From: Opisthocomus hoazin
Lineage: Eukaryota > Chordata > Aves > Opisthocomiformes > Opisthocomidae
Assembly: GCF_030867145.1 (NCBI RefSeq)
Contig: NC_134442.1
Coordinates: 7,517,001 to 7,581,000, forward strand
Direction of reading: 5' to 3'
Length of the DNA stretch: 64,000 bases
Part shown: one piece after another, positions 1 to 10,316 of the stretch
How positions within the stretch are numbered: the first letter of the stretch is position 1
Layout of the letters: each line of letters opens with the position of its first letter
Translations under genes and position numbers: made by a program
The notes under the pieces: generated by a model
Database searches by the model: none
Told to the model about the DNA's origin: nothing
The model's input: only the letters and a program-made list of their open reading frames with translations

Positions 1-587
1 TTCTTTAGGAAAAACACTTGAAGCACTCCGAAAATACATTGTGCTGACCAAATCGCTTGCTTTGGATACCCCTGTGCATCAGTATCAACCAGGTGATTTC
101 ATGTACATAAGAACTTGGAACTCTGAACCACTGCAAAAAAAGTGGAAAGAACCTTTTCAGGTACTGTTAACAACTTACACTGCAATCAAAGTAGAAGGGG
201 TGGAACCGTAGATACACTACACTCGAGTGAAGAAGGCCCCTTCGTGGAGAGTCATCAATAGAGATCCAGAGACTGCAAAACTGACTTTGAAATATATCTA
301 AAAAGAGTAGTTATTACTGTAAAATGCGAGGAGACTGTATCTCGATCTGAAAACTGATGATACTAAGAACACTGTTCAGTGTATTAGAAGTAAGAACAAA
401 AAACGTTAATTCACTGCCAATAAAAGCAAAACAATTAATATACCTCCTAAGGAGGACTCCAGAAAAAATTTGATGATCGGGCTTATAGAAGAATTTGCAA
501 ATTTACAAAATGTGACCCAAATAACTACATGTCTTCCAATCCCAAGGGCGGTAGGAAAATCAGTCCCATGAAGAAATTCAACAAGAC

Positions 588-851
588 ATGCAAGAAAATT
601 GGCTTGATAAAATTTTTAATGGATTCAGGTGGAATATTAGTTCTTGGGTCAAATCTTTAGTCGGTACCGGACTGCTTTTACTGGTAGTAGTTTTAATAAT
701 AATACTGCTCATTTATTATTGTCTAAAAAAGGAACTCACCAACAGAACAGCTTTTAATCAAATGATTATTCAGGCTATTGCAAGAAGACAAAACCTTAGT
801 GAGTCGGTTGTAACACTTCCACCACCCTATAGCGAAACAAGTGGACTATAA
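588..851 (+). pseudogene. env remnant: C-terminal transmembrane part (ERV1 left copy)
   Basis: An 87-codon open frame. It has a short juxtamembrane stretch, one strong hydrophobic helix (about residues 24-46) and a polar cytoplasmic tail ending near a PPPY motif (late-domain-like, about residues 78-81). The surface subunit, the fusion peptide and most of the transmembrane subunit are absent, because only a short non-coding stretch separates it from the end of pol. It differs from the copy at 14207-14470 by one residue near position 59 (Met here, Val there). It cannot be a functional envelope; it is what remains after an internal env deletion. Confidence 0.75.
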
Positions 852-973
852 GTGTAGTGTTGTAATTTTGAAAAGTATATTTTAATAGTATTTAATCATT
901 ATATGATCAAAAAAAAATTTAATTATGGAAGTATTGAAAAGATAATTATTTCAAAACTTCCAAAGGGGGGAAA

Positions 974-1622
974 TGTAACCACAGTGATGGAATTAGTTAA
1001 TCATAAAGCACGAACAATGCTGCTATGTCTCTTGTACAGCCCTACCCATCTGAACATTAGGTCTGGGAACAGAGGGTTTGGTCCCTAGGTAATCATTAAC
1101 GTTAAACAATAATGGTGAAGGGGATTTTTTTAATAGAAATAGCGTTACCAAATGATTGCAGGTGTATTTGTGGTACCTATCTATTGTGTGAATTAATTGA
1201 AGCAAAAAGTCATACATCTCTCCCCAAAGAAGGTAGTTTCAATTAAAACCAGCAGGTGCCTAGAACTGGTCAAGATGACCCGTGCCGCAGGGACAAGAGC
1301 CAGAAGAGGACTGAGTTTGCGCAGAAACTGTGATGAAGAGGATAAGCCTTCATCTTAGGACCCCCGACGACCACCACTAGGAGGCACTGCGCAAGTGCGG
1401 GTGGGAGGAGTGTATGAAAATGAACTGATTTGACTATGAAAGAAAGGGCTTATGTAATCAGATGAATATGTATATTTTGATCTATATAAACTGCACGGAA
1501 AGGGTATGGGGTATGCACGTTCGGCGGAATTATCCCCCATGCATCCGACGTCGCAATAAAGAATGCTGCCTTTTAACACTACATTGGTGTGACGAGGTTT
1601 TATTCCCGGATTTTCGGTGACA
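974..1622 (+). repeat. ERV1 3' LTR (left copy)
   Basis: Starts TGTAACC directly after a purine tract and ends GGTGACA. TATATAAA is at 1483-1490 and the poly(A) signal AATAAA at 1555-1560. It is nearly identical to 9251-9900 and 14592-15239. A single-base deletion lies just after the poly(A) signal (1565 region) relative to the other copies. It is followed by ACCT, half of the 4-bp target duplication. Confidence 0.92.
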
Positions 1623-3950
1623 ACCTCAGGGCAGACACTGGACGGCAGCCACGTCCTGCCCCTCCTCACCACCCTGCAGGCTGCTGCGGGGTCGCTGGGG
1701 CTGCGCGGAGGGGATGTGGGGGAGCCGATGGCCCCAGGGCAAGCATCACCCCCACCCAGCCTTGTCCACCCCACCGCCACCCCGGCGGCCTCAGCATCAT
1801 GGAGACGGGGGGTTCCAGAACACGGGGACAGCTGGGGGGTGCAGAGGAGACAGAGAGGAGCGCTGCAAGGGGGGAGGAGGGGCCCTGGGCCTGGTCCAGG
1901 GGCTGCTCGGCCTCGGGGCAGGCCCCACAGGAGCCATGGTGAAGCTGGGCCTGGCTGCAATCGGGGCCCGCCTCCTTCCCATGTAGTCTTGGCCGGCAGA
2001 GGTCGGGAGGGCTGTCAGTCTCCTCCCCTGAGGTGCTGCTGCCTCTGATTGGCCCCCTTGTGGTCAGGCTGCTGGGTTACAGTGCCTGCCCTTCACCTGA
2101 GGGAATGACCTGCCATTGGCTGCCAGGGCTGTCACTCTGCCCAGATGCAATACCCACCCGCCCCTGAGGTGCTGCTGCCTCTGATTGGACCCCAGGTGGT
2201 CAGGCTGCTGGGCTGCAGTGCCTGCCCTTCACCTGAAGTGATGACCTGCCATTGGCTGACAGTGCTGTCACTCTGCCCAGATGCAGTGCCCACCCTCCCC
2301 TGAGGTGACGCTGCCTCTGATTGGCCCCCTTTGCGTTCAGGCTGCCCCGGTGGGTGCCTGCCCTTCATTTGAAATGTGACCTCTGATTGGCTACCTGGGC
2401 TGTCGCTGTGCCATGGTGTGGGGCCCACCCTCCCCTGAGGTGCTGCTCTCCGCTATTGGCTGCCTGAGGGGCCGCTCTCCCCTCCGCCGGTGCCTGCCCT
2501 GCTCCCAGGCGATGTGGTGATGAACTCCACAGGGTGGGCTGGGTGCTCGCGGTGACCCTGTGGGCACGGCAGAGCAGGGAGCTTCGGCTGGGGAGGGAGC
2601 GGCAGCCATCGCCCCGTCCAACCGCCCGCCCTGCAGGGCTGGCCCGGCCTGACAGCAGAGCATGGAGGGCACTGCCCAAAGGGCTCCTGGGCACGGACAG
2701 GCCGGGGGCACCGACCGCCTCTCAGGCAGCCTGTCCCAGCGCCCGGCCGCCCTCTCGGTGCAGAAACGGATCCTTGAGCCCAGCTGAACCCGCCCTGACG
2801 CAGCTCTGGGCCGTTCCCACGCATCCTGTCCCTGGACCCAAGTAGCAGAGCTCAGCACCTCCCTCTCACGTCCCCTCCTGGGGAAGCTGTGGAGAGCGGT
2901 GAAGTGGGACAGGGAAATACGCGGCTGTGGGCAAGAACAGACAGGTTGGGGCCCCAAAAATGAGGATTTTGGCCCTGAAAATGAGGCTTTGCAGGTGAGG
3001 ACTCTGGACTGAGGCACAGGGAACCTTCCCCCGGCTCAGGGCAAGGCTGCGCCAGCCCAGAGCACGCAGGAGGTGGCCACCTCTGCACCGCGGCACGAGT
3101 GGCGACTCGCCGGCTTGGCAGGGCGCGGGGCCTTTCCATGCCCGGGGGTGTCTGGGGAGGGGGCAGGCTGCCTAAAGCGTCTCCCCTCCTCCTCCCCTCC
3201 AGGTCTCTGTGCTCCAGCGGGGCAGCTGGGGCTCTGCTGTAAGGACACCCGGGGTCAGCATGCGCTGTGCTGCCTTGGGCTGCTGGGAAGGGATGGCATT
3301 GGGATGCTCCCCGGGCAACCCTGCTTCCCCCGGGGGCTGCCATTTCCCATTTTCCCACCCAGCTGCCAGGCAGCCATGCTGCTGTCGGAGGGGCAGGCTC
3401 TGCTCCAGGCCCCGGCTGAGGTGAGGCTGACACTGCCCTACCAAAGCCCTCCTGCTACACAGCTGTGGGATTCTGGGAGAAGGTGAGCACACAGGGTGTG
3501 TGCAAAGCAGTAACATTTGAGCACCTGCTTCTTGTCAGCATCCACACCTTCCCGAGCTCACACTCCTTCTGTCTCCTCCTCTGGTGATATTTCCACATTT
3601 CTTCTCTCAGTCTAGGTTTCTCCTGGAGAAGAGAGGCTGTACAATATGTTGGAAATACCTGTGGTCGCGCCACCCCTACACAAAGAAAAACTTTTTCTTC
3701 ACGATTCAGGAGCTTAGCCCAGACGTATCAAGCACATTACCCAGGACTAGGAGCCAGGAGATTCCAGAAGCTGAGTTTCAGCTCTAGAGAAGAGTTGTTT
3801 TGTGATCTGGGATGACCCCACCTTCCTCCATCACTTTCTCTGTTGGCCAAATGACCAGTGAAACGCCGGCCTGCCTGAGGTGAAGCTGAAGGACTTGTTT
3901 CTCTTGGTAAGGGCTTGGGCTGGCAGAAGTCACTCTGTGCCTGCCAAACA
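1623..3950. repeat. GC-rich segmental duplication block, left copy
   Basis: This non-coding, GC-rich stretch reappears at 15240-17433 with very few differences apart from the loss of one ~136-bp repeat unit in the right copy. It contains the ATTGG-box array (2020-2460), a few 21-bp repeat units (about 2940-3005) and unremarkable sequence up to the acrosin fragment. Long open frames occur on both strands, but they look like by-products of high GC content. I recognise no gene here. Confidence 0.85.
2020..2460. repeat. Tandem repeat carrying seven ATTGG (inverted CCAAT) boxes
   Basis: About three and a quarter units of ~136 bp, each starting near CCTGAGGTGCTGCTGCC. Every unit has two half-units, each with an ATTGG pentamer. 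The pentamers start at 2048, 2115, 2184, 2251, 2320, 2386 and 2455, spaced 66-69 bp apart. ATTGG is the reverse complement of the CCAAT box bound by NF-Y. Whether the array regulates anything is not shown by the sequence. Confidence 0.8.
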
Positions 3951-3970
3951 AGTCCCTTTTGGGAACTCAC

Positions 3971-4770
3971 CTCTTGCAGTCGTGGAACCCCAGCCACTGA
4001 CGTAGCAGCTTCTCAGCTGCGACACTCTCAGCCAGGCGTCGGGCACACAGGCAAGCTGCACGTAGTAGCCGCACAGGACAGGCTGGTCCAATTCCAGCAA
4101 GGCAATGTCGTTCCTCTGCGTGATGTTGTAGTAGTGCTCGTGAACCAGTAGCCGCTTAATAGTGCGCACTTGGGTCTCAGGGCCCAGCTGAGTCAAGTGG
4201 CTGGCCCCGATCACCACGTGCCACATGGTGATGTGCCTGCAAGGCAGGTGGAGAGAGGGGTCAGAGGGAGCGCAGCCACGTGCTGCAAGCAGCCCAGCAG
4301 TTGCCTGCCTTCTGCTGCACAGGGCAGAGAGGAAGGCAGCGCTACGGAGGGTGCGACTGCCCTAGCACGCCTTGGGCACAAGGAGTCTCGGGCGGGAGGC
4401 TGCTAGGAAGCCGTGGCGTGAGCCCAGCCCTCTCGCGAGCAGTCTCTCAGCTGGGCTTGGCAGTGCCCAGGCACTGGGCGTGCTGCAGGGAAGCGGGATG
4501 GCGCTAGCACGTGCTGCTGTGGAGCGGGCACGTGCTAGTGCTGTGGGGCTGTTCCCTGGTCCTCCTTACCCGGGCGTGATGAAGCAGTGGGCTGCTGTCA
4601 GCACCCACTGTGGGCTGATGAGAGACCCTCCGCAGACATGCGCCATGCCTCCTATGATGGGCTTCTGGATGCTGACGATCCAGGGCCAGGCCCCTAGCTG
4701 GGCATCGGTGCCACCCACGACGCGTGACATGCCGTAGTAAGAATCCACGGGCCGGTGCCCGCAGGTCCCT
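3971..4770 (-). pseudogene. Acrosin-like protease fragment, two exons only (copy A)
   Basis: Two exons of a trypsin-fold protease on the minus strand. The exon at 4570-4770 encodes the Cys-containing light-chain end, the activation site RVVGG and the catalytic His in TAAHC. The exon at 3971-4236 encodes the catalytic Asp in NDIALLEL. Both have proper splice sites (acceptor before 4770, donor after 4570, acceptor before 4236, donor after 3971) and open frames, nearly identical to the copy at 18.6-20.7 kb. Homology stops 19 bp into the next intron (about 3952). The exons carrying the oxyanion-hole and Ser regions are absent and replaced by the GC-rich block. Without Ser195 it cannot be an active protease, so I call it a duplicated gene fragment. 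No signal-peptide exon was found upstream. Confidence 0.8.
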
Positions 4771-4935
4771 CTGTAAGCAGAAACTGATGAATGTCCTGCT
4801 CGGTGGCTTGCTGCTGTTCAGGCTGCAGGTCAGCCCCCTTCCCCCCCACCAGGCGCTGCATGGACAGCAGGGCCGCGGAACCCTGTGGGGCATGCGTCCA
4901 TCTACCCCTGTTTGTGCTTGAGCCCCGTAGGCGAG

Positions 4936-5275
4936 TTGTGCCAGCGGCCTGGCTGCTGGCAAGGAACTGAGGCTCCCACATGGCGTTTGGGAAGCTTTGG
5001 TGTGGCACAGATGGAGCACGCTCCACGCTGGCTCTGTCATTGCCAAGGGACGGGGTGGGGGTGGCGCTTGGTCATTCTCGAGTGTTTAGTTTTCTAAGGT
5101 ATTTTGTTTTATAATATGTTGCATGTAGATTACTGTATGTAGAGTATGCACTGCTCTGTACAGTACGTATTGTGTAGTTTTTATTGTTTTGCAGCCATTG
5201 TGGGTATTGTGGGTATGGTAGGTATGGGACTGCGCTATACAGTTTATTATTGTCTGTATTATATTGTACCCCGAA
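4936..5275. other. Unassigned junction region, partly AT-rich
   Basis: Similarity to the other acrosin copy ends near 4935. The next ~150 bp are unique and GC-rich. From about 5085 the composition changes abruptly to T/A-rich sequence with short TG/TAT-type near-repeats (5100-5270). No gene, splice pattern or known repeat is recognisable. Confidence 0.4.
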
Positions 5276-5279
5276 CGGG

Positions 5280-5830
5280 ATGGACCTTTTCCAGAACCAC
5301 CCAATGCTCCTGCAGACCATGCAGCCCTGGGTCCAGCAGGAGCTGGTGCAGATCTTTGACAACAGGGGGTTGGAGTCAGCCATGGTGGAAGACACCATCA
5401 TGGCCATGTTGACCAAGATGCCCCCGACCCCGCTGCCTCCTGAGGAGGGTCTCTGCCTCCCCCGGCAGCCCTGCGAGATCCGGCACGGACGAGCTCCTCG
5501 GCACCTCATGCGCCGCTGTTGGTGGGCACCTGGCAGCTGCCCCGCTGCTCCCGCTGCCATCCCCACGGAGCAAGAAGAGCCCCAGGAGGAGCCTGGGGAG
5601 GCTGTGCCCAGGCCCTCCACTACCAGCTGGGGCAGGGAACGCCCCCGGGGGGCCACGGCCACCCCCAAAGAGGAGCACCAGCAGCTCCGAGGACTCTCCA
5701 GCCAACAAGAGGCCAGCACCACACCAGGGACCCTGGAGGGGCCCTCGCCAGACGGCCGAACCAGGACTGGGCCACCAGCTGCAGCACACGCTGGCCCTCA
5801 AGGGCTCCCAGATCCCATTAGCCAAATAAA
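5280..5830 (+). pseudogene. TOPORS-like avian retrocopy fragment (tentative)
   Basis: An open frame begins at ATG 5280 and runs to a stop at 5937-5939. Its first ~55 residues are acidic/hydrophobic, including the segment WVQQELVQIF. The middle has the proline- and glutamate-rich segment EQEEPQEEPGEAVP. After about 5640 the similarity I see moves to another frame (a segment rich in P, K, R and S), suggesting a frameshift. A poly(A) signal AATAAA follows at 5825-5830. From memory, this combination resembles single-exon avian genes annotated as TOPORS-like, which have a proline/serine-rich basic tail. The RING domain expected in TOPORS is not visible. It is probably a broken or truncated copy; the identification is weak. 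Confidence 0.35.
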
Positions 5831-5835
5831 AGAAT

Positions 5836-6339
5836 CGCATGCAAATGACAGAAAAAGTCTCAGTGTTACCAACAGCGCAGATGGCTTTGCTGTCCTCACC
5901 CTTTTTAGCTTTTCTTTTACAGGGAGGGGTGGGATGTGAACGCTGAGGGGTCCTTCTGCGCGTGCCAGGCACTATTTTGTTGTTCTCCCCCAAGGCAAGT
6001 GCTGCCCAGCTCCAGGCCTGCAGCTCTGCACTGGTCCCGGGGCAGATGTCTCCAGCCCGGGGGTCTCCAGGGCCAGCCCGTGCCCCATCGCTCAGCACCC
6101 CACGCCTGTCCCCCTCTTCCCGCACCCTCTGCCCCCACGTCTCGGGGCGCTGCTCCCCGACCAGCCTGCACTGCTGGGCGCAGCCTCGCGACGGTGGCAC
6201 CCAAAACCCTGCTCCTGCACAGAGTCACGACGTGGTGCTGCTCTCTGCACCAGCCCAGGGTCGCACCCTGCCCCAGCAGAGCCCCAACAAGTGCAGCCAG
6301 GGGAAGCGCAGAGTCCTGGCCCTGGGGAGGTCACTACCA
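5836..6339. other. GC-rich stretch without recognisable gene
   Basis: Unique GC-rich sequence between the TOPORS-like fragment and the 21-bp repeat array. Overlapping open frames exist on both strands but none has recognisable domains or splice structure. I see nothing assignable. Confidence 0.4.
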
Positions 6340-7185
6340 ATAGAGCTTTGGATCCTAAAAAGATGCTTTCTGCTCTGAAAGTGAGGGTTTAAACCCTAAC
6401 AAGGGAACGGTGTGCCCTAAGAAAGTCTATGGCTGATAAAAGACAGCTTTGGACCCAAAAAAATGAGGATTTCCGCCCTGCAAATAAGGCTCTGGGATCT
6501 AAAATGGATGGAGAGTGTCTACAAATGACGCTTTGGGCCCTGCAAAGGAGGGGAACCTCTTGGTTCCTCTGTTGCCCCATAAAACGAAACACTCCAGTGC
6601 AGGCCTAGAGCTGTAAGAGGGGTTTGGCCCTAGAAGTGAGACTTTGGACTCTCCAAAAAAGAGTTTGGGCCTGAAGCATGGGGGCGTTGGGATGTGAAAA
6701 TAAGGCTTTGGAAATGAAAATGAGATGCTGAACCCTCAAATCAGGACTTTTGCCCTCACATGATGTTTTGGTGCCAAAAGCTAGGGCTCTGTATGCTAAA
6801 AACAGGTCTTTGGAGCCTCCAAATGAGGCTTCGGTCATTAAACAAGTGAGGCTTTGTACCCAAAATGAGCAGTTTGGATGCTAAAATGAGGCTTTGGACC
6901 CTCCAGCTTGCCGACTGGATCCTCTAAATTAGGCTATGGATCCAGATAATGAGGCTTTGGTGCCATGAAAGGAGACTTTAGACCCTACAAATAAGGCTTT
7001 GGACTCTAAAAAGGAGCCCTTTGACACTCAGATCAGACTTTGGGCCTTCAAGAGAATGCTTTGGTCCCTTAAAAGGAGTCTGTGAATTGTAAAAGCGAAG
7101 CTTGCAACTTATCAATGAGGGTTTGACCCTGCAAAGGAGGGTTTGGACCCTAAAAAAAGGCTTTGTGCCCTCCAGATGGTGCTAT
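6340..7185. repeat. Degenerate 21-bp minisatellite, array 1 (A/T-tract phased)
   Basis: About 40 imperfect units of ~21 bp. A typical unit reads GAGGCTTTGGACCCT followed by a run of 4-6 A or A/T. On the plus strand the idealised unit encodes the heptapeptide EALDPKN; on the minus strand it encodes KASFLGS. Units differ by many substitutions and some indels, so no long frame survives. Each unit holds one T tract and one A tract about 10.5 bp apart, separated by 6-7 bp of G/C-richer sequence. Phased tracts of this kind are expected to curve DNA. Confidence 0.85.
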
Positions 7186-8060
7186 CACCATCGACCTCTT
7201 GTAGGACAGAAAGGGGTCTTGTGAGGCAGCAGTTGCGTCCCACTGTGCAGGCTTTGAGCCAGCCCTGGGGACTCAGCTGACCAGCAGGTTGTCACTGGAG
7301 GACACTGGGGCTGCAAGGGTACGCATTTCCCAGCCATCACTTAGCTGCAGGGAGATCTGCTTTGACGGCCCCAGGCCAGAAGGACACGCACTGCACAGGC
7401 GGGCATTCCCAGAGGCGTCTCTTGGACTTGCCAGGGCAGGAATCACCGAGGGCAGAGGACAACAGCCCAAGAGCAGGGAAGTGCTGGCCTGTTTTTCAAG
7501 CCAAGGCGGCAAATTCACCTGCAGGGGCTCTCCTGAGCAGCGGCACAAGTGCCAGCTGGCTGAAAGCATGCACAGCTCGCTCAAGGGCTGGGCTGAGTGC
7601 TTCGTGCCCCACTAACGCAGGGCAAAAACAAAGCGTGCTCACCTCGCCTGAACGAGCGGCTGCAGAGCTGTCACTCCCCGGGTCCAGGCGGGATCTCCAC
7701 GTGTGCCCTGGGACACCCACGGGTGCGTACGCTGGAGCCGCACACTTCCCATGCCTGGTGACGGAGGGCTCCACGCACGCCGGAGGAGCTGGAGAGCAGC
7801 AAGGCAGACGCTCAGTGCCCTCAGCACCAGGGCCGAGCCCTGCTCTCGCAGCAGGACGGGGCAGAGCCATCTCCCCGTTCCCCTGGGCAGCTGTCCCCAG
7901 CGCTCCACAGGAAAACTGCCAGGGCGGTGTGTTAGGGGTTGGAAGGGACCTCTGTGGGTCATCGCGTGGGCAGCGGTGTGCAGAGCAACGGCGGGCTGAG
8001 GGCAGCCGAGGCGGGAGAGCAGCCTTGCGCTCAGTGGGACCAGGCTGCTCTCTGCTCTGC
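7186..8060. other. Unique GC-rich spacer between the two 21-bp arrays
   Basis: Non-repetitive sequence splitting the minisatellite in two. Open frames up to 236 codons occur (for example 7362-8072 plus), but they show no recognisable domain and overlap open frames on the other strand. I cannot assign a gene. Confidence 0.4.
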
Positions 8061-8950
8061 CACCAAAGCTAAGACTTTGGAAAGTCAAAATGATGCTTTG
8101 GATGCTAGAAATATAGCTCTGGAGCCTAAAAAGAGGCTTTCTGCCTCCAAAATGAGAGTTAGGACCCTCAAAATGGAACTGTGGGCCCTAAAAGAAGGTT
8201 GTGAGTGATAAAAGACAGGTTTGGATCCCATAAACGAGGGCTTCAGCCCTGAAAATGGGGCTCTGGGCACTCCAAAGGATAGGCTAGATGCTACAAGGGA
8301 CGCTTTAGACCCTGAAAAGGAGGGGAACGACTTGGTTCCTCCATGGCCTCCAGAAATGGAGATTTCGTCCCAAATAGAGGGCTCTGGGCACTCCAGTGGA
8401 GGCTTTCAGGTGTAAAAGAGGGCTTGGGACCCTTCAAAGTAGAGTTTAGACCCGCCAAAGGATGGCTTGGGGCTTAAGAATGCAACATTGGGCCCTGAAA
8501 ATGGGGCTTTGGAAATTACATTGAGGCATTGAACCCTGAACTTCTGATGGTTTTAAGCCCTGAAGTGATGCTTTGGGTTTGAAAATCAGGGCTTTGTACT
8601 GTTGAAATGGGATTTTAGACCCTCAGAATGAAGCTTGGGACATCAAACAAACAAGGCTTCGAAGTCTAAAGGAGCAGTTTTGATTCTGCATGGAGGCTTT
8701 GGCTCCTGAAAAGCAGGGTTTTGAAGATAAAGATGAGGGTTGAGACCTCAAATGGAGACTTTGGACCCTATAAACAATGCTTTGGACTCTGAAAAGGAGG
8801 CTCTGCACCTTCAAAATGATGCTATGAGCCCTGGGTTTGGAACTTAGAAATGAGGGTTTGTACCCTAAAAAGGAGGCTTTGGGTCCTAAAAAGAAGGCAT
8901 TAAAACCTACAATAAAAGTTTGGACACTAAAGATGAGTCCTGGAGACCAA
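8061..8950. repeat. Degenerate 21-bp minisatellite, array 2
   Basis: About 42 further units of the same 21-bp repeat in the same orientation as array 1 (GGCTTTGGACCCT-type core plus A run). Short stretches stay in the heptad frame, for example near 8080-8205 and 8840-8930 on the plus strand, but indels break the frame. The array ends about 300 bp before the ERV1 5' LTR. Confidence 0.85.
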
Positions 8951-9250
8951 GCGCCACCCCCACCCCGTCCCTTGGCAATGACAGACTCACAGCTGAGGAT
9001 GGTGGCCCTCTTGCAGGGGCGGGCGCTGGCGGCGGCGGGGCAGAGAGCGGTGCAGAGGAGGTGCAGGCGGCCTCGCTGTCGCAGCCCTCGTGGAGGCAGC
9101 GGCAGGTCTGGCCCCGTCTCAGCAGGGCGGGCAGCGTCAGGAAGGAGATGATGTGCAGGAGCTGTGGGGATGGGGGAGAGCATCAGCCCTGGGACGCCCC
9201 TGCTTCGGGGGGCAGACCCCAGCCCCACATCCCCCCCGTCCTCGCCACCT

Positions 9251-9900
9251 TGTAACCACTGTGATGGAATTAGTTAATCATAAAGCACGAACAATGCTGC
9301 TATGTCTCTTGTACAGCCCTACCCATCTGAACATTAGGTCTGGGAACAGAGGGTTTAGTCCCTAGGTAATCATTAACGTTAAACAATAATGGTGAAGGGG
9401 ATTTTTTTAATAGAAATAGCGTTACCAAATGATTGCAGGTGTATTTGTGGTACCTATCTATTGTGTGAATTAATTGAAGCAAAAAGTTATACATCTCTCC
9501 CCAAAGAAGGTAGTTTCAATTAAAACCAGCAGGTGCCTAGAACTGGTCAAGATGACCCGTGCCGCAGGGACAAGAGCCAGAAGAGGACTGAGTTTGCGCA
9601 GAAACTGTGATGAAGAGGATAAGCCTTCATCTTAGGACCCCCGACGACCACCACTAGGAGGCACTGCGCAAGTGCGGGTGGGAGGAGTGTATGAAAATGA
9701 ACTGATTTGACTATGAAAGAAAGGGCTTATGTAATCAGATGAATATGTATATTTTGATCTATATAAACTGCACGGAAAGGGTATGGGGTATGCACGTTCG
9801 GCGGAATTATCCCCCGTGCATCCGACGTCGCAATAAAGAATGCCTGCCTTTTAACACTACATTGGTGTGACGAGGTTTTATTCCCGGATTTTCGGTGACA
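9251..9900 (+). repeat. ERV1 5' LTR
   Basis: TG...CA ends; TATATAAA at 9760-9767; AATAAA at 9832-9837; U5 ends GGTGACA. It is preceded by ACCT (target duplication). Differences from the 3' LTR include TG/AG near 9259, T/C near 9487 and a 2-bp GT near 9608 that the 3' LTR lacks. Confidence 0.95.
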
Positions 9901-9905
9901 GTTTC

Positions 9906-9923
9906 TGGTGACCCAGATGGGAC
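9906..9923 (+). promoter_or_regulatory. Probable primer-binding site of ERV1
   Basis: TGGTGACCCAGATGGGAC begins 5 bases after the LTR. A TGG start just downstream of U5 is the normal position for the tRNA primer site. I could not assign the tRNA with confidence. Confidence 0.6.
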
Positions 9924-10316
9924 CCTGCTTGTGAATACCGACGGATCCGCGGGATCACGGGACCTCCAGCCGGCATCGAGGGATTCTCGAGGAGAACCTC
10001 TGATCCCCGGACCGAAGGATTCCAAGTAAGTCCCCTGGAATTTAATTAAGGCATTCTTTAGGTATAATATACGCCTGCTCGTAAATCGTGGTGAAAACCT
10101 CATAGAGTTGGGCTGAAAGGTACCTTTGTGGAAAGTCTCTGCTCGGTGAAAGCCGGTGGAGCGGGGCCCAAGGGGGAGGTCTTCAACAGGGGGTTGAAGT
10201 CTCCAGGATCTCAGCAGGGGGCTGGGATCCCAAAAGGGAGCTCCAACAAGGGTTGGGGTCCCTCTGATTAGTGTTTGTGATATAGTGCACAATCACTACC
10301 ACTGGTCATTTGAAGG

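Larger units (their letters stand above)
1..1622 (+). mobile_element. 3' end of an endogenous retrovirus (ERV1, left copy)
   Basis: The window opens inside the integrase end of pol (codons from position 2, stop 209-211). An env remnant, a polypurine tract (about 962-973) and a complete LTR follow. The stretch matches 13620-15239 almost base for base, so it is the 3' end of a second copy of the same provirus. Base 1623 onward (ACCTCAGG) is the same flank that follows the right-hand copy. The two copies therefore share one integration event and were separated by segmental duplication, not by two insertions. The 5' part lies outside the window. Confidence 0.9.

Noticed and set aside
2391-3433. 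Open frames of 193-208 codons on the minus strand in the GC-rich block
   Set aside because: Composition is Pro/Arg/Ala-rich, frames overlap others on both strands, and no domain or splice logic is visible. GC-rich DNA has few stop codons by chance.
5376-6200. 274-codon minus-strand open frame
   Set aside because: Antisense to the TOPORS-like fragment and GC-rich; no independent evidence for coding.
7362-8072. 236-codon plus-strand open frame
   Set aside because: No recognisable domain, overlapping open frames on the other strand, and it runs into the 21-bp repeat.
6340-8950. CRISPR-like array reading of the 21-bp repeats
   Set aside because: No unique spacers between conserved repeats, and the context is vertebrate; it is a minisatellite.
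9906-9923. Assigning the ERV1 primer site to a particular tRNA
   Set aside because: The sequence did not match a tRNA 3' end I could recall with certainty; left unassigned.
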